DNA of 64,000 nucleotides from positions 104,463-168,462 of the forward strand of contig NZ_JASJEU010000008.1 of NCBI RefSeq assembly GCF_030077735.1. Reading direction: 5' to 3'. The position numbers were made by a program, and so were the translations under genes. The stretch is from Gordonibacter faecis. Its GTDB lineage: Bacteria > Actinomycetota > Coriobacteriia > Coriobacteriales > Eggerthellaceae. How positions within the stretch are numbered: position 1 is the stretch's first letter; the number at the start of each line of letters is the position of its first letter. Under the pieces are notes generated by a model. It ran no database searches, was not told the DNA's origin, and was given only the letters and a program-made list of their open reading frames with translations. Shown here piece by piece: positions 33,537 through 42,463 of this stretch.

Positions 33537-33670
33537 TGGGGTTACACCACGATTCTCGCTTTTGCGCACTTGCCTAGAACCTTGGTGCATTCGCGCCGTT
33601 GCCCGTCCCCTGTTCACCTCCTTGGTAAGAAACCTTCCTCGGATAAACCGGGCGGCGCACGTGCTGCTGT

Positions 33671-33783
33671 TATAATGCGACCTGAGAGGTTAGGATGCTA
33701 TCCACCAACCGAGGTGGTTTAGAACGGGTGAGGCAACTCACCCCACAAGGATTAGAAGATTAGGTCGTGGCGTACGTTATAAT
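33671..33783 (+). promoter_or_regulatory. Promoter and possible structured leader of the membrane LuxR gene
   Basis: TATAAT occurs at 33671-33676 and again at 33778-33783. Between them a foldable stretch has outer strands CGACCT (33678-33683) and AGGTCG (about 33762-33767). Inside it are CCACC/GGTGG and GGGTGAG/CTCACCC hairpins. Neither -10 has a convincing -35. I do not recognise a known riboswitch class. A leader RNA or a separate small RNA are both possible. Confidence 0.4.
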
Positions 33784-33864
33784 CACGCCATTGACGAGGG
33801 GAAACGAAGCGCGACACGCGACGGGCTTTGGGGGCACTCATCCCGCCATCTGAGGAGGCTTAAT

Positions 33865-35348
33865 ATGGAAGCCTACGCCGGTTACCACGGCGGCATACGC
33901 AAGGTACTCCACGATGCGCGGAGTCACCCTTGGCTACTCGTGACGTTGACGGCCTACCGCACCTTCGCGGTTCTTTTGTTTGTTGAAGGGTTCTTCTTCG
34001 CCGATTCGTTTATGGTGGCGGGCTTCGAGTTTCCGCTTCTTGCGGCGTTTCTGTTTTTATGCGCGGGCGTGTGTTTGCTCTGCGCGTGCACCTTCAAGAA
34101 GATAAAAGTGTTCAGCAAAGACGAGTATCTGTGGTTCCTGGTGTCGTGCATGTTGCTGGGCGTGTTCTTCCTGTTTATGAAGGCGCATGCTGGCATGACG
34201 AACGACATGCTGGGCATGGTGACACTGGTGTTGGGCATGCTGCTGCTGGCGGTGGGCGTTATGGGTACGCACATTGAGCTGGGGCGGATTTTCGGCATGC
34301 TGGGCATGCTACCCACGCTGACGTACGGCATTGGGTCGGCGCTGGCGACGGCGGTGCTCACCCTACTCATCACGCTGTTTTTGGACGAGGTCATAAAGTG
34401 GGCGGTGACGTTTCTGCTTCCGGTCATTATTATCATGGCCTTTTACCTTGCGAAGGAAGACGTATTTCCTGACCAGCGCGACCTGTACCGCGAGCCCACG
34501 AGTGAACTCTTTATTCCGTACCGGTTCATGGCCACTTCCATTGTGCAGGGATTTGCCTTGGGCGTGCCGCTGGGGTTCCTGGCGTTCTCGGGATTTTTCG
34601 TTCAGGTGCTGAACTCTGCGGGCTATTTGTGCGCCGCGCTGCTTGCGCTTTTAGTGGTGCTGGTGTTGCAGAAAGACTTCAACCGCGCTGTGTACCAGGT
34701 GGGATTCTCTCTTGCGGGGTTGGGGTTGCTGGCTATGGGGGTGCTGGGGCCCACGTCGGCTTTGGCGGGCGTGCTGCAACTGACGGGATTTCTCTATCTT
34801 GACCTGGTGTTGTGGGGGTTGGGATCCTACCTTATTAAGAACTGTGATCAGCCGGCCATGTGGGTGGTCTCGTGCCCGTGCATGGCGCTCATGACGGGGC
34901 GTGCGCTCGGCGTGGTAGTGGGCTGCCTTGGTTTGGAAATTGCCGGGGGGGGGGGGGGGCTCACCAGCCTCTTTTCTTCTGTGTGCTGGCATTTTTGGTG
35001 GTGCTTGCGGCGCTCTTTCTATCCAGCAACGCGAATATGCGCACCGGATGGGGCTTTGTGCGTCCGGGCGAACCCGATGCAACCAAAGGCGAAAGTCGTA
35101 TCTGCGAAATTATTGGCCAGGAGTATGGCCTAACGCTGCGCGAGCGTGAGATCATGCAGTGCATCGTGGGCGGAAAATCGCGCAAGGAGATTGCGGAGGA
35201 GTTGTTTATCACCTCCAACACTATTAAGACGCACTTGCACAATTTGTATGGCAAGCTGGATATTCATTCCGAAAGCGAATTGAAGAAGTTTGTAGCGCGT
35301 CGTGAGAAGATGCTTTCGACTGCCGACGACCCCGCGCTGGTGTCGTAG
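33865..35348 (+). CDS. Membrane-anchored LuxR regulator, frame broken in a 15-G tract (phase OFF)
   Basis: ATG 33865 has AGGAGGC upstream. The first part reads about ten membrane helices (for example FLFLCAGVCLLCACTF, MLPTLTYGIGSALATAVLTL) up to EIAGGGGG. There the frame is lost at a run of 15 G (34945-34959). In the sister frame the protein continues as AHQPLFFCVLAFLVVLAALF (last helix), then the LuxR helix-turn-helix: LTLREREIMQCIVGGKSRKE, IAEELFITSNTIKTHLHNLY. With 16 or 13 G one 494-residue protein results. This is the multi-helix LuxR architecture common in Eggerthellaceae, a sensor-regulator held in the membrane. As written, the DNA-binding domain is not made in frame. Slipped-strand phase variation is the likely reading; a sequencing miscount must be excluded. 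Confidence 0.8.
34945..34959 (+). repeat. Poly-G tract (15 G) in the LuxR gene
   Basis: Fifteen consecutive G between the last two membrane helices of the regulator. The downstream frame needs 13 or 16 G. Tracts of this length are prone to replication slippage. Confidence 0.85.
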
Positions 35349-35477
35349 GCGAGGACGCGGGCGTTGGAGGGGCCGCTGGCGAGGGGGCGGTGTTGGGGGC
35401 GCTTGAGTCGTGCTAGAATTCCTGGCGAATGAAGTTGCTTGCGGTTGCGCGTTCCGGGCGAGCGCGCAGATGGGGGC

Positions 35478-36743
35478 ATGATGACCAGGATATTCTCGCA
35501 CACGCGGCCGATTGCAGCCGACGTGGTTGATGCGTTTTGCACGTTGCAGAAGGGCTTCACCGACCAGTTCGTCTATTACGACAAACAGCGCGCCTGCCGC
35601 TACTTGGGGCTGGGGCGTTGTATCGCGCTGCCCACGCTCGACGACGCCGAAAGCGAGCTGGAGGGCCCGGTGGCGCAGCCACCCATCTTTTTCTCGTTCA
35701 ATCGCTTTGACGCGGAGAACCCCGCGCCCACCGATGAGCTGTTCGAGGCGTTCCCACGGCTGAAGTTTATGCTGCCGGAGATTGTGCTCATCGAGAACGA
35801 GCGCGGCACGCTTCTGCAGGTGAACTCGCTCGGCCCGGTGTACGCCGGGCGCATCGAGCGGTTCGAGCGCCAGGCGCTGGCCGCGCCGCCGCGTCAGCGC
35901 ACGTCGATTCCCTATCGGTTGGAAGTTGACTCGCGCGAGGCGTGGCGCGATGCTGTGGGGGCAGGGCTTGCGGCCATCGACGAGGGGCGCGTGGACAAGG
36001 TGGTGCTATCGCGGCGCCAGAAACTGGTGGCTGAGCACCCCTTTTCGTCGAAAGATTTGCTGGTGAACCTTATTGACGGCCCGGCGCGCGGCACGGTGCT
36101 GCTGTATCGCTATGCCGACGTGTTCTTCTGCGGCTGCACGCCCGAGTTGCTGGTACGCAAGCAAGGCACGCAGCTGGAGAGCATGTGTCTAGCGGGCACG
36201 TGCCCCGCGGGCGGCTCGTCGGAGGAAGGCGAGCGCCTGGCGGCCGAACTCATGGCCGATGCGAAAAACCGCGCCGAGCACGACTATGTGGTGCAGTTCA
36301 TCCGCGAGGTGTTCCGCCGCACGTGTTACGACGTGGAAGTGCCCGCTGAGCCGGGTATTCTGCCGCTCACGCACGTGCAGCACCTGTGCACGCCCGCGCG
36401 CGCCCGTGTGCTGGAGGGCGTGGATTTGTGGGAGATGAAGGGCGACCTGCACCCGACGCCCGCCGTGGCCGGCACGCCGGTGGGCGAGGCGAAGATGCTC
36501 ATTCGCGGCATTGAGACGTACAACCGCGGTTTCTTTGCGGGCGCGTGCGGCTACGTGGACGGCGACGGCGACGGCGAGTTCTCAGTGGCGCTGCGCACGG
36601 GCGTGTTCGACGGCGAGATCGGCTGGGTTTACGCCGGTTGCGGCATCGTGGCCGGCAGCGTCGCCGATGACGAATACGACGAAATCTCCGCCAAACTCCG
36701 CACCATCCTGAGCGCTTTCGACGGAGAAGGTGACGCACGATGA
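35478..36743 (+). CDS. menF: Isochorismate synthase
   Basis: This protein has 421 residues from ATG 35478 (a second ATG follows directly; earlier in-frame ATG 35439 has no ribosome site). The C-terminal 270 residues are a chorismate-binding domain: DKVVLSRRQKLVAE, then CTPELLVRKQG, LAGTCPAGGSSEEGERLAAE, NRAEHDYVV, the LTHVQHLCTP block and HPTPAVAGTPVGEAKMLIRG. GFFAGACGYVDGDGDGEFSV and the acidic Mg2+-binding residues near the end complete the site. It converts chorismate to isochorismate, the first step of menaquinone synthesis. Its stop overlaps the menD start by 4 bases, fixing the pathway assignment. Salicylate or enterobactin-type synthases are excluded by this context. Confidence 0.93.
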   Translation: MMTRIFSHTRPIAADVVDAFCTLQKGFTDQFVYYDKQRACRYLGLGRCIALPTLDDAESELEGPVAQPPIFFSFNRFDAENPAPTDELFEAFPRLKFMLPEIVLIENERGTLLQVNSLGPVYAGRIERFERQALAAPPRQRTSIPYRLEVDSREAWRDAVGAGLAAIDEGRVDKVVLSRRQKLVAEHPFSSKDLLVNLIDGPARGTVLLYRYADVFFCGCTPELLVRKQGTQLESMCLAGTCPAGGSSEEGERLAAELMADAKNRAEHDYVVQFIREVFRRTCYDVEVPAEPGILPLTHVQHLCTPARARVLEGVDLWEMKGDLHPTPAVAGTPVGEAKMLIRGIETYNRGFFAGACGYVDGDGDGEFSVALRTGVFDGEIGWVYAGCGIVAGSVADDEYDEISAKLRTILSAFDGEGDAR

Positions 36744-38536
36744 GCGCCGCTGATCCGGCGACGACTGCCCTCTTCCTGGGCGCGTTTTTTGACGAGTTGA
36801 CGCGGTGGGGCGTGTACGATGTGGTGGTGAGTCCGGGGTCGCGGTCGACGCCGCTAGCCATGACAGCTTACGAGTTGTCGCGCCGTGCGCCCGAGCGGTT
36901 GCGCCTGTTCGTGGACGTGGACGAGCGCGGCGCGGCGTTTTTCGCGCTGGGGATGGCGAAGGCGAGTGGTCGACCGGCGGCCGTGATCTGCACGTCGGGG
37001 ACGGCCGTGGCGAACTACTATCCGGCGGTGATGGAGGCGAAGTCCTCGCGTGTGCCTCTGGTGGTGCTGACGGGCGACCGCCCGCCACGGCTGCAAGAGT
37101 TGGGTGCGCCGCAGACCTGTGACCAGTTGAAAGCCTTTGGCGATCACGTGCGTGCGTTTCGCCAGATGCCGCTGCCGACGGCTGACGCTGCGGCGCTCGC
37201 GTTTGCGCGCCAGGCTGCGCGGGAAGCGGTGATTGCTGCTGGTGGTGGGGCTGCTGAGGCGGCTGAGTCGCGCATCGCGGGTGCGTGCCTTGGCGGGCCC
37301 GTGCACCTCAATTTTCCGTTTGATGAACCGTTGAAGCCCGATTTTTCAGTGGAAGGCCTGTTCGAGGCGGGGCGTCGGCCGAATGTTTCACGTGAAACAT
37401 TCGTTCCTGTTTCGCAGCAGCTGGCGCCGGATGCGATTGCGCGTGTGGCTGAACTGCTTGCGGGCCGTCGCGCGCTCGCGCTGGCGGGGGAAGGCACGTG
37501 TGCGACCGATGCTGAGGCGCGTGACGTACTGGCGTGGGCACACGCGTTCAACCTACCGCTTCTGGCTGACCCGCTTTCGGGCCTGCGTCGCTTCGACGAC
37601 GCGCTTGTTATCGACAATTACGACAGCTTGCTGAGTGTGGGCGGCGAGGCTCCAGACGAGTTAATACCCGAGGTCATTGTGCGGTTCGGCCGCTATCCGG
37701 TGTCGAAGAAGGCTACGCAGTTCACCGCCGCCTGTGGGGCGTTGCAGGTGGTGGTAGATCCGCTGGAAACGCGCGACTGCAATGCGGCTACCGACGTGTA
37801 CGTTCCGTGCGAACCGGTCGCGTTCGCGCGCTCGCTGTGCGCGGCAGCGCCAGCGGAGGCATCAATCTCCTGTGAATTCGCCGATACCTGGACAGCTGCC
37901 AACGATGCCGCGCGCGAGCGCATCGTCGCGGCAGGCAACCAGGAAGAAGGTTTCGAGGGCTCGTTTGTCCGCCGCATCCTTGAGCTCGCGCCTGAAGAGT
38001 CGTGCCTGTTCGCGGCCAACTCTATGAGCATTCGCGCGCTCGACACGTTCTATCTGAAAGGCGAGAAGCGCCTGACTGTGCTCTGCAACCGCGGGCTCAA
38101 CGGCATCGACGGTACCACGTCCACGGCGCTTGGCGCGGCGCAGTCATTCGCGCAAACCACTTTCCTCACCGGCGACCTCACGCTGCTGCACGACCTGAAC
38201 GCCCTCGCGCTCCAGCGCGAACTGCGCGTGCAGCGCGCCGCAGGTGGCAGCGCTCCCAGCATCATTATTGTGCTGCTGAACAATAACGGCGGTGCCATTT
38301 TCGACATGCTGCCCCAGAAGTCGGAAGACGCCTACTTCGAGCGCCTGTTCCTCACCCCGCAAGACGTGAACTTCGAAGCTGCGGCCCAGGCGTTCGCTGT
38401 GCGGTACCAGCGCACCAGGTCACTCGCCGAGTTCGACGCCGCCTACAAAAACGCACTGGGCACCCCCGGCATCACCCTCATAGAAGTCCCCATCCCCCTC
38501 CAAGGCCTCAAATCCCGCTACGCCCCCTGCTGGTAG
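36740..38536 (+). CDS. menD: SEPHCHC synthase (menaquinone biosynthesis)
   Basis: This 598-residue thiamine-diphosphate enzyme condenses isochorismate with 2-oxoglutarate to give SEPHCHC in menaquinone synthesis. The N-terminal part has VVVSPGSRSTPLAMTAYELS and FVDVDERGAAFFALGMAKAS, the family's isochorismate-binding region and catalytic Glu. The C-terminal ThDP domain has GLNGIDGTTSTALGAAQSF and GDLTLLHDLNAL, then LLNNNGGAIFDMLP. It overlaps menF by 4 bases. The remaining men genes are not in the window. A perfect parS site lies within the coding sequence at 37384-37399 and encodes VSRET. A GCCCCCT/AGGGGGC hairpin covers the stop. Confidence 0.96.
   Translation: MSAADPATTALFLGAFFDELTRWGVYDVVVSPGSRSTPLAMTAYELSRRAPERLRLFVDVDERGAAFFALGMAKASGRPAAVICTSGTAVANYYPAVMEAKSSRVPLVVLTGDRPPRLQELGAPQTCDQLKAFGDHVRAFRQMPLPTADAAALAFARQAAREAVIAAGGGAAEAAESRIAGACLGGPVHLNFPFDEPLKPDFSVEGLFEAGRRPNVSRETFVPVSQQLAPDAIARVAELLAGRRALALAGEGTCATDAEARDVLAWAHAFNLPLLADPLSGLRRFDDALVIDNYDSLLSVGGEAPDELIPEVIVRFGRYPVSKKATQFTAACGALQVVVDPLETRDCNAATDVYVPCEPVAFARSLCAAAPAEASISCEFADTWTAANDAARERIVAAGNQEEGFEGSFVRRILELAPEESCLFAANSMSIRALDTFYLKGEKRLTVLCNRGLNGIDGTTSTALGAAQSFAQTTFLTGDLTLLHDLNALALQRELRVQRAAGGSAPSIIIVLLNNNGGAIFDMLPQKSEDAYFERLFLTPQDVNFEAAAQAFAVRYQRTRSLAEFDAAYKNALGTPGITLIEVPIPLQGLKSRYAPCW
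37384..37399. promoter_or_regulatory. parS site (ParB/Spo0J binding), inside menD
   Basis: TGTTTCACGTGAAACA is a perfect 16-bp palindrome identical to the widely conserved chromosomal parS consensus. ParB loads here for chromosome segregation. Such sites cluster toward the replication origin in most bacteria, so the window may be origin-proximal (inference). No other copy was seen in the window. Confidence 0.85.
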
Positions 38537-38563
38537 GGGGCAGGCACGCCTCGAACATAAAGT

Positions 38564-38911
38564 GTGACGCGCTTCGCGCTGCCGATTACGCCAAGTGTTT
38601 CTCGCGTCCCTTGCTTTATGACGCGGGCTGACCGACGTGAAAGCAAGACCTTACAAAAGGCATAACCTCCGTAGGGGTGCTCTCCAGAGCACCCGTTCGC
38701 GCAAAGCGCGAAAACGCAGGTCACGGTTGGATTCTCCGCCTTCGGCGGAGCGGGTGCTTCCCTAAAGGGACTAGGCGCTACGCGCCGTCGCTGAGAGCAC
38801 CCCTACGGAGATGGCCAAACAAGTACGTTAACCATGGGAGAGCATGCCCTCGTCATAGTGGTGGGGAGGCGCATAACATCCTGGCGTATTAGCCAGCGCG
38901 AAGCGCGTCAC
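38564..38911. repeat. Nested palindromic repeat element, copy B
   Basis: This 348-bp element has outer inverted ends GTGACGCGCTTCGCGCTG at left and the complement at right, each running on to TACGCCA. The inner part (38672-38806) is a REPIN-like pair: GTAG plus hairpin GGGTGCTCT / AGAGCACCC at left and the inverted copy ending CTAC at right. Between them lies the core TTCGCGCAAAGCGCGAA and a CTCCGCC/GGCGGAG hairpin. It fills most of the gap between menD and the Nramp-like gene. Confidence 0.8.
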
Positions 38912-38964
38912 TCTATTGCGTAGCGGGAGTTGCAGCCCTCCCAACGAGCAACAAGTGTTGCAAC

Positions 38965-38993
38965 AAAAAAGGGCCCCGCGTGGCAGGGCCCTT
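38965..38993 (-). terminator. Rho-independent terminator of the Nramp-like gene
   Basis: On the minus strand, GGGCCC (complement of 38986-38991) pairs with GGGCCC (complement of 38971-38976), followed by six T (complement of 38965-38970). It is about 30 bases beyond the stop. Confidence 0.85.
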
Positions 38994-39023
38994 CGACATA
39001 CTTTGAACAACCAAAAGCCAGAC

Positions 39024-40274
39024 TTACATCCCCAGCAGCCCTTGCAGCGACGTGATAAAGCTGGACATGTTGCGGTAGCACATGAATAGCGTGATGATGA
39101 TAATCACGACGCCCGCGCAGTTCGCGAAGATGTGGTTGCGCCATTTGCCCAGGTCTTTGCCGTTCGCGCAGTAGATCACGAAGAACGCCATGATGGGCAG
39201 CAGGATGGCGTTGGCCGCCTGCGCCACCAGGATGAGTTCGGTCGGGCTCTTCCCCAGCGCGATAGCCATGATGCAGCCCGCCAGAAGCACGATGATCCAG
39301 ATCAGCTTGAAGCGCAGATCCTTCGTCGTCTTCTTCCAGCCTAGCACGCCGTTCACCGCATACGCAGCCGAGAACGACGCCGTGATGGCGCTTGAGAAGC
39401 CGGCGCACAGAAGGCCCAGGCCAATCATCCACGTGGCCCACGAACCCAGCAGCGGCTGCAGCGCCAGCGCCATGTCTTTGCCGTTTGTCACCACGGTGTC
39501 GGTGCCGTAAATGTTGGCGGCGGCGCACACGAGGATGGCCATGGAAATGATGCCGCCCAGGCCAATGCTGAGGATGGTGTCGAAGCGCGCGTCGGACACC
39601 TGCTCGGGGTCCTTGAAGCGCTCGGACGCGCCGGATGCGTGCAGGAACAGGTTATATGGCACGATGGTGGTACCAATGAGGCCCACCGCCGTCAGGATGC
39701 CCTTCGAACCTTCCTCGGGCAGCGTGGGCACAAACAGGCCGGTAGCGATGGCACCCCAGTCCGGGCTCGACGCGATGGCGGTCACGAAGAACACCACGCC
39801 CATGAACACGACGATGGCCGTCAAAATGACTTCCACCACCTTGTACGAGCCAATCCACATGGCGATGAAGGCCAGCACGCCCAGCACAATAACAATGGGA
39901 ATCAGCGGCATATCAGGCATAACAGCCTGAATACCCAGAATACCGCCCGTGATGTTGCCCGTTTCGTACGCGATGTTGCCCACAAAAATGGCGATGATAA
40001 CAATCACGATAGCAATCCACATGAGTGCCTTGTTGGGAATACGATCGCGAATGTTTTCACCCAGTCCCTTGCCCGAGACAATGCCCACGCGCGACGCCAT
40101 CTCTTGGAAAATGATGGTGGCAACGGTGGCGAACAGAAGCGCCCATAGCATGGTGTAGCCGTAGCTGGCGCCTGAGACCGTGCAGGTGGTAACGGTGCCG
40201 GGGCCAATAAAACCAGCGGCCACGAGCGCGCCCGGGCCCACGTTTTTGAACTTCTGAGCCAGTGTGCTGCTCAT
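39024..40274 (-). CDS. Nramp-family divalent metal transporter with altered metal ligands
   Basis: This protein has 416 residues from the ATG complementary to 40272-40274, with GAGAGGAGAGGG upstream; the long frame beyond is spurious. It has about eleven membrane helices. The helix 1 motif, usually DPGN, reads FIGPGTVTTC, so the metal-binding Asp and Asn are Gly and Thr. The helix 6 motif, usually MPHN, reads TTIVPYNLFLHASGA, so the Met is Val and the His is Tyr. Nramp-related proteins without the Met ligand are known as Mg2+ transporters (NRMT), described among others from Eggerthella lenta as I recall. So Mg2+ or another hard cation is more likely than Mn2+/Fe2+ (inference). It acts in the cytoplasmic membrane. 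Confidence 0.85.
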   Translation of the reverse strand: MSSTLAQKFKNVGPGALVAAGFIGPGTVTTCTVSGASYGYTMLWALLFATVATIIFQEMASRVGIVSGKGLGENIRDRIPNKALMWIAIVIVIIAIFVGNIAYETGNITGGILGIQAVMPDMPLIPIVIVLGVLAFIAMWIGSYKVVEVILTAIVVFMGVVFFVTAIASSPDWGAIATGLFVPTLPEEGSKGILTAVGLIGTTIVPYNLFLHASGASERFKDPEQVSDARFDTILSIGLGGIISMAILVCAAANIYGTDTVVTNGKDMALALQPLLGSWATWMIGLGLLCAGFSSAITASFSAAYAVNGVLGWKKTTKDLRFKLIWIIVLLAGCIMAIALGKSPTELILVAQAANAILLPIMAFFVIYCANGKDLGKWRNHIFANCAGVVIIIITLFMCYRNMSSFITSLQGLLGM

Positions 40275-40417
40275 ACCCTCTCCTCTCTTTCGTTTCTTGA
40301 AGCGGTTGGTGCGACGATTTCTCCGTTCCGGGCGCCGCTCGGTTGTCTTCCCCCCTGCGGTATTTTCAACGCGCTGGCGCGCCGAAAAAGCGAGGGCGAC
40401 CCGGTGAGATGCACCTA

Positions 40418-40433
40418 CTTTATCAGAATAAAG
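40418..40433. promoter_or_regulatory. CTTTAT/ATAAAG dyad in the divergent control region
   Basis: CTTTAT-CAGA-ATAAAG is a perfect 6-4-6 dyad. It lies 144 bases upstream of the Nramp-like gene and 167 bases upstream of the DUF6020 gene. It could be an operator for a metal regulator, but no known box is matched. The rest of the 325-base spacer shows nothing further that I can name. Confidence 0.3.
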
Positions 40434-40599
40434 ACCACACGTACACGACGAACCGGCGGCCGCGCCCGTTCGAGTGGACTCGCGGGAAAGCGGCAGGGGG
40501 GCGGTTGACGCGGGTTCGTGGCCTTGGCTTGGGGCGACTCCGTGGAAAATGGCGGGAGGGGGTGCGCGAAAGCGCGTTTTAGGGGAAACTAGACGCACC

Positions 40600-42429
40600 A
40601 TGAACGAGAGCCCTGCGAAACATACCCGCGTTGCCGCGCACCGCGCACCTGCCCCTAAGGGGAAAGGGTGGCGCGTGCTGCCGTCGGCCGTGGTAGTGGG
40701 ATGTTTCTTCGCGCTGTGTATGCTGGTGGGACAGAGCTTTGCGGAAGTGGGCGACTTCTCGCAGATCATCGGCGGCTGGGGGCGCATGGGCGTCTCCGTG
40801 GCGAAGTTCGTGCTGTACGCGCTGGTGTTTGGCGTGGTGGCGAATGTGCTGTTTGAGTGTTTGGACCGGCGTGCGGCGCGGCGTGCGCGGGCTTACGCTG
40901 ACGGTGGCGTGCGGTCGCCCAGCGCTGGCGCGGCGCGCCAAGTGCACCTGCCAACTCGCAACCCTGCTGTGGCGTTCCTCGATAAGCACCTATTCGGCTG
41001 CGTGCTGGCGCTGCTGCTGGTTTCGTGGGGCGTGTACCTGGTGGTATTCGCGCCGGGCTCGCTCACGTACGACGGCGCGCGCAGCCTCAACCAGTTCACC
41101 ACCGACACGCGCCTGGAGAACCACCACCCGGTGCTCATGAACCTGCTGTATGGCGGCATCATGAATGCCGCGCGGATGGTGGGGCCTGACAACTTGGGGC
41201 TGTTCCTTATTGTGGTGCTGCAAACGCTGGCTTTGGCCTGGGCGTATGCCGCCATCATCAAGCAGGCGCGCACGCTGGGTTTGCCGCTGGCTGTGGCCGT
41301 GGTAGCCGCTTTGTACTTCGCCCTGTTCCCTGCGTGGGGCGTGCTTGTGCAGGATGTCATCAAGGACACTTTGTTCTGCGCCGTGTTGGCGCTGTTCGCG
41401 CTTGCCCTTACGCGTGTGATAATTGCGTCGTCGCAGCAGCCTGCTACCGTGTGGCAGTGGGCACTGCTGGGGGTGGCCGCCGCGCTGGTGGCGCTCACGC
41501 GCAACAACGGTATATATATAGTAGCCCCCACGCTTCTGGCTCTGGCTGTGCTGCTTGCCGTGCGAGGCCGTCATGCGCGTGTGCCGCGTGCACCACGCGC
41601 GCCACGCCCGGTGTGGCCGCGCGCCGCAGCCGTGCTGGCGGGCGTTGCTCTTGTGTATGTGGCGCTGACCAGCTTCATCTATCCCGCCGCCGGGGTGGAC
41701 ATGCGCGAGGAAAAAGAGATGCTGTCTATCCCCTTCCAGCAGACGGCGCGCTGCCTGCTGGAGCATCCGGACGACGTGACCCCCGAAGAGCGCCAGGCTA
41801 TCGATGCCGTGCTACCCTTCGACCAGTTGCCGCAGCTGTACGACCCTCATCTGTCCGACCCGGTGAAGGAAACGTACAAGTTGCACAACAGCAAGGTGGA
41901 AGGCAGCTTCGACTACGCCGAGCAGCATCCCGACGCGCTCAAAACCTACCTTGTGGCCTGGGCGTCCATGGGGCTGCGCCACCCGCTCACCTACGTCGAG
42001 GCCACGGTGGCGAATACGTACGCCTACTTCTATCCGGGCGAAATCATCGACTGCGAGGGCACGCGCCCCGTGCTGCTGCTTGAGCAGATTGGCGAGCCTA
42101 TCAACCTCACTTACGACGTGTCCTACCTCATGCCCGCGTCGGTGGTGGACGCCGCATCAGCCGCCGTACAGGGTACGCTGGAAACCCCCGTGCTGGCATT
42201 CCTCTACTCGCCGGCACCTTACGTGTGGCTGTTTGTGCTGCTGGTGGCCTACCTAGCGCACGCGCGCCGATGGGAGGGCCTCGTGGTGTGCCTCCCCGCA
42301 GCCATGCTGCTGCTCACCGTTTTGGCTGGCCCGCTGAACGGCCACCTGCGCTACCTCATGCCCCTCATCGGCCTCCTACCCCTCATGTGGGCCTTCGCCT
42401 TCGCAACAAGAAATCATCGGGAGCGATAA
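40600..42429 (+). CDS. DUF6020-type polytopic membrane protein
   Basis: This protein has 609 residues from ATG 40600; AGGGG lies upstream and the longer frame is G+C-shadow. A basic N-terminal tail is followed by about twelve membrane helices. The external region after the third helix, with APGSLTYDGARSLNQF and LENHHPVLMNLLYGG, matches DUF6020, a membrane family that resembles lipid-linked sugar glycosyltransferases (GT-C fold) in layout. A large loop near 365-520 lies outside the membrane. A role in cell-envelope glycan assembly is inferred from the fold type only. The gene stands alone, divergent from the Nramp-like carrier. Confidence 0.75.
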   Translation: MNESPAKHTRVAAHRAPAPKGKGWRVLPSAVVVGCFFALCMLVGQSFAEVGDFSQIIGGWGRMGVSVAKFVLYALVFGVVANVLFECLDRRAARRARAYADGGVRSPSAGAARQVHLPTRNPAVAFLDKHLFGCVLALLLVSWGVYLVVFAPGSLTYDGARSLNQFTTDTRLENHHPVLMNLLYGGIMNAARMVGPDNLGLFLIVVLQTLALAWAYAAIIKQARTLGLPLAVAVVAALYFALFPAWGVLVQDVIKDTLFCAVLALFALALTRVIIASSQQPATVWQWALLGVAAALVALTRNNGIYIVAPTLLALAVLLAVRGRHARVPRAPRAPRPVWPRAAAVLAGVALVYVALTSFIYPAAGVDMREEKEMLSIPFQQTARCLLEHPDDVTPEERQAIDAVLPFDQLPQLYDPHLSDPVKETYKLHNSKVEGSFDYAEQHPDALKTYLVAWASMGLRHPLTYVEATVANTYAYFYPGEIIDCEGTRPVLLLEQIGEPINLTYDVSYLMPASVVDAASAAVQGTLETPVLAFLYSPAPYVWLFVLLVAYLAHARRWEGLVVCLPAAMLLLTVLAGPLNGHLRYLMPLIGLLPLMWAFAFATRNHRER

Positions 42430-42463
42430 CAAGTACCTCGCGGCCGCAGGCAGGTCAACTGCC

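Noticed and set aside
33671..33783. tRNA or known riboswitch
   Set aside because: The outer stem and hairpins do not give a cloverleaf with a TTCGA-type arm, and no riboswitch core sequence that I know is present.
34860..35348. Independent small LuxR gene
   Set aside because: No ribosome site is seen, and the frame joins the upstream membrane part exactly at the poly-G tract.
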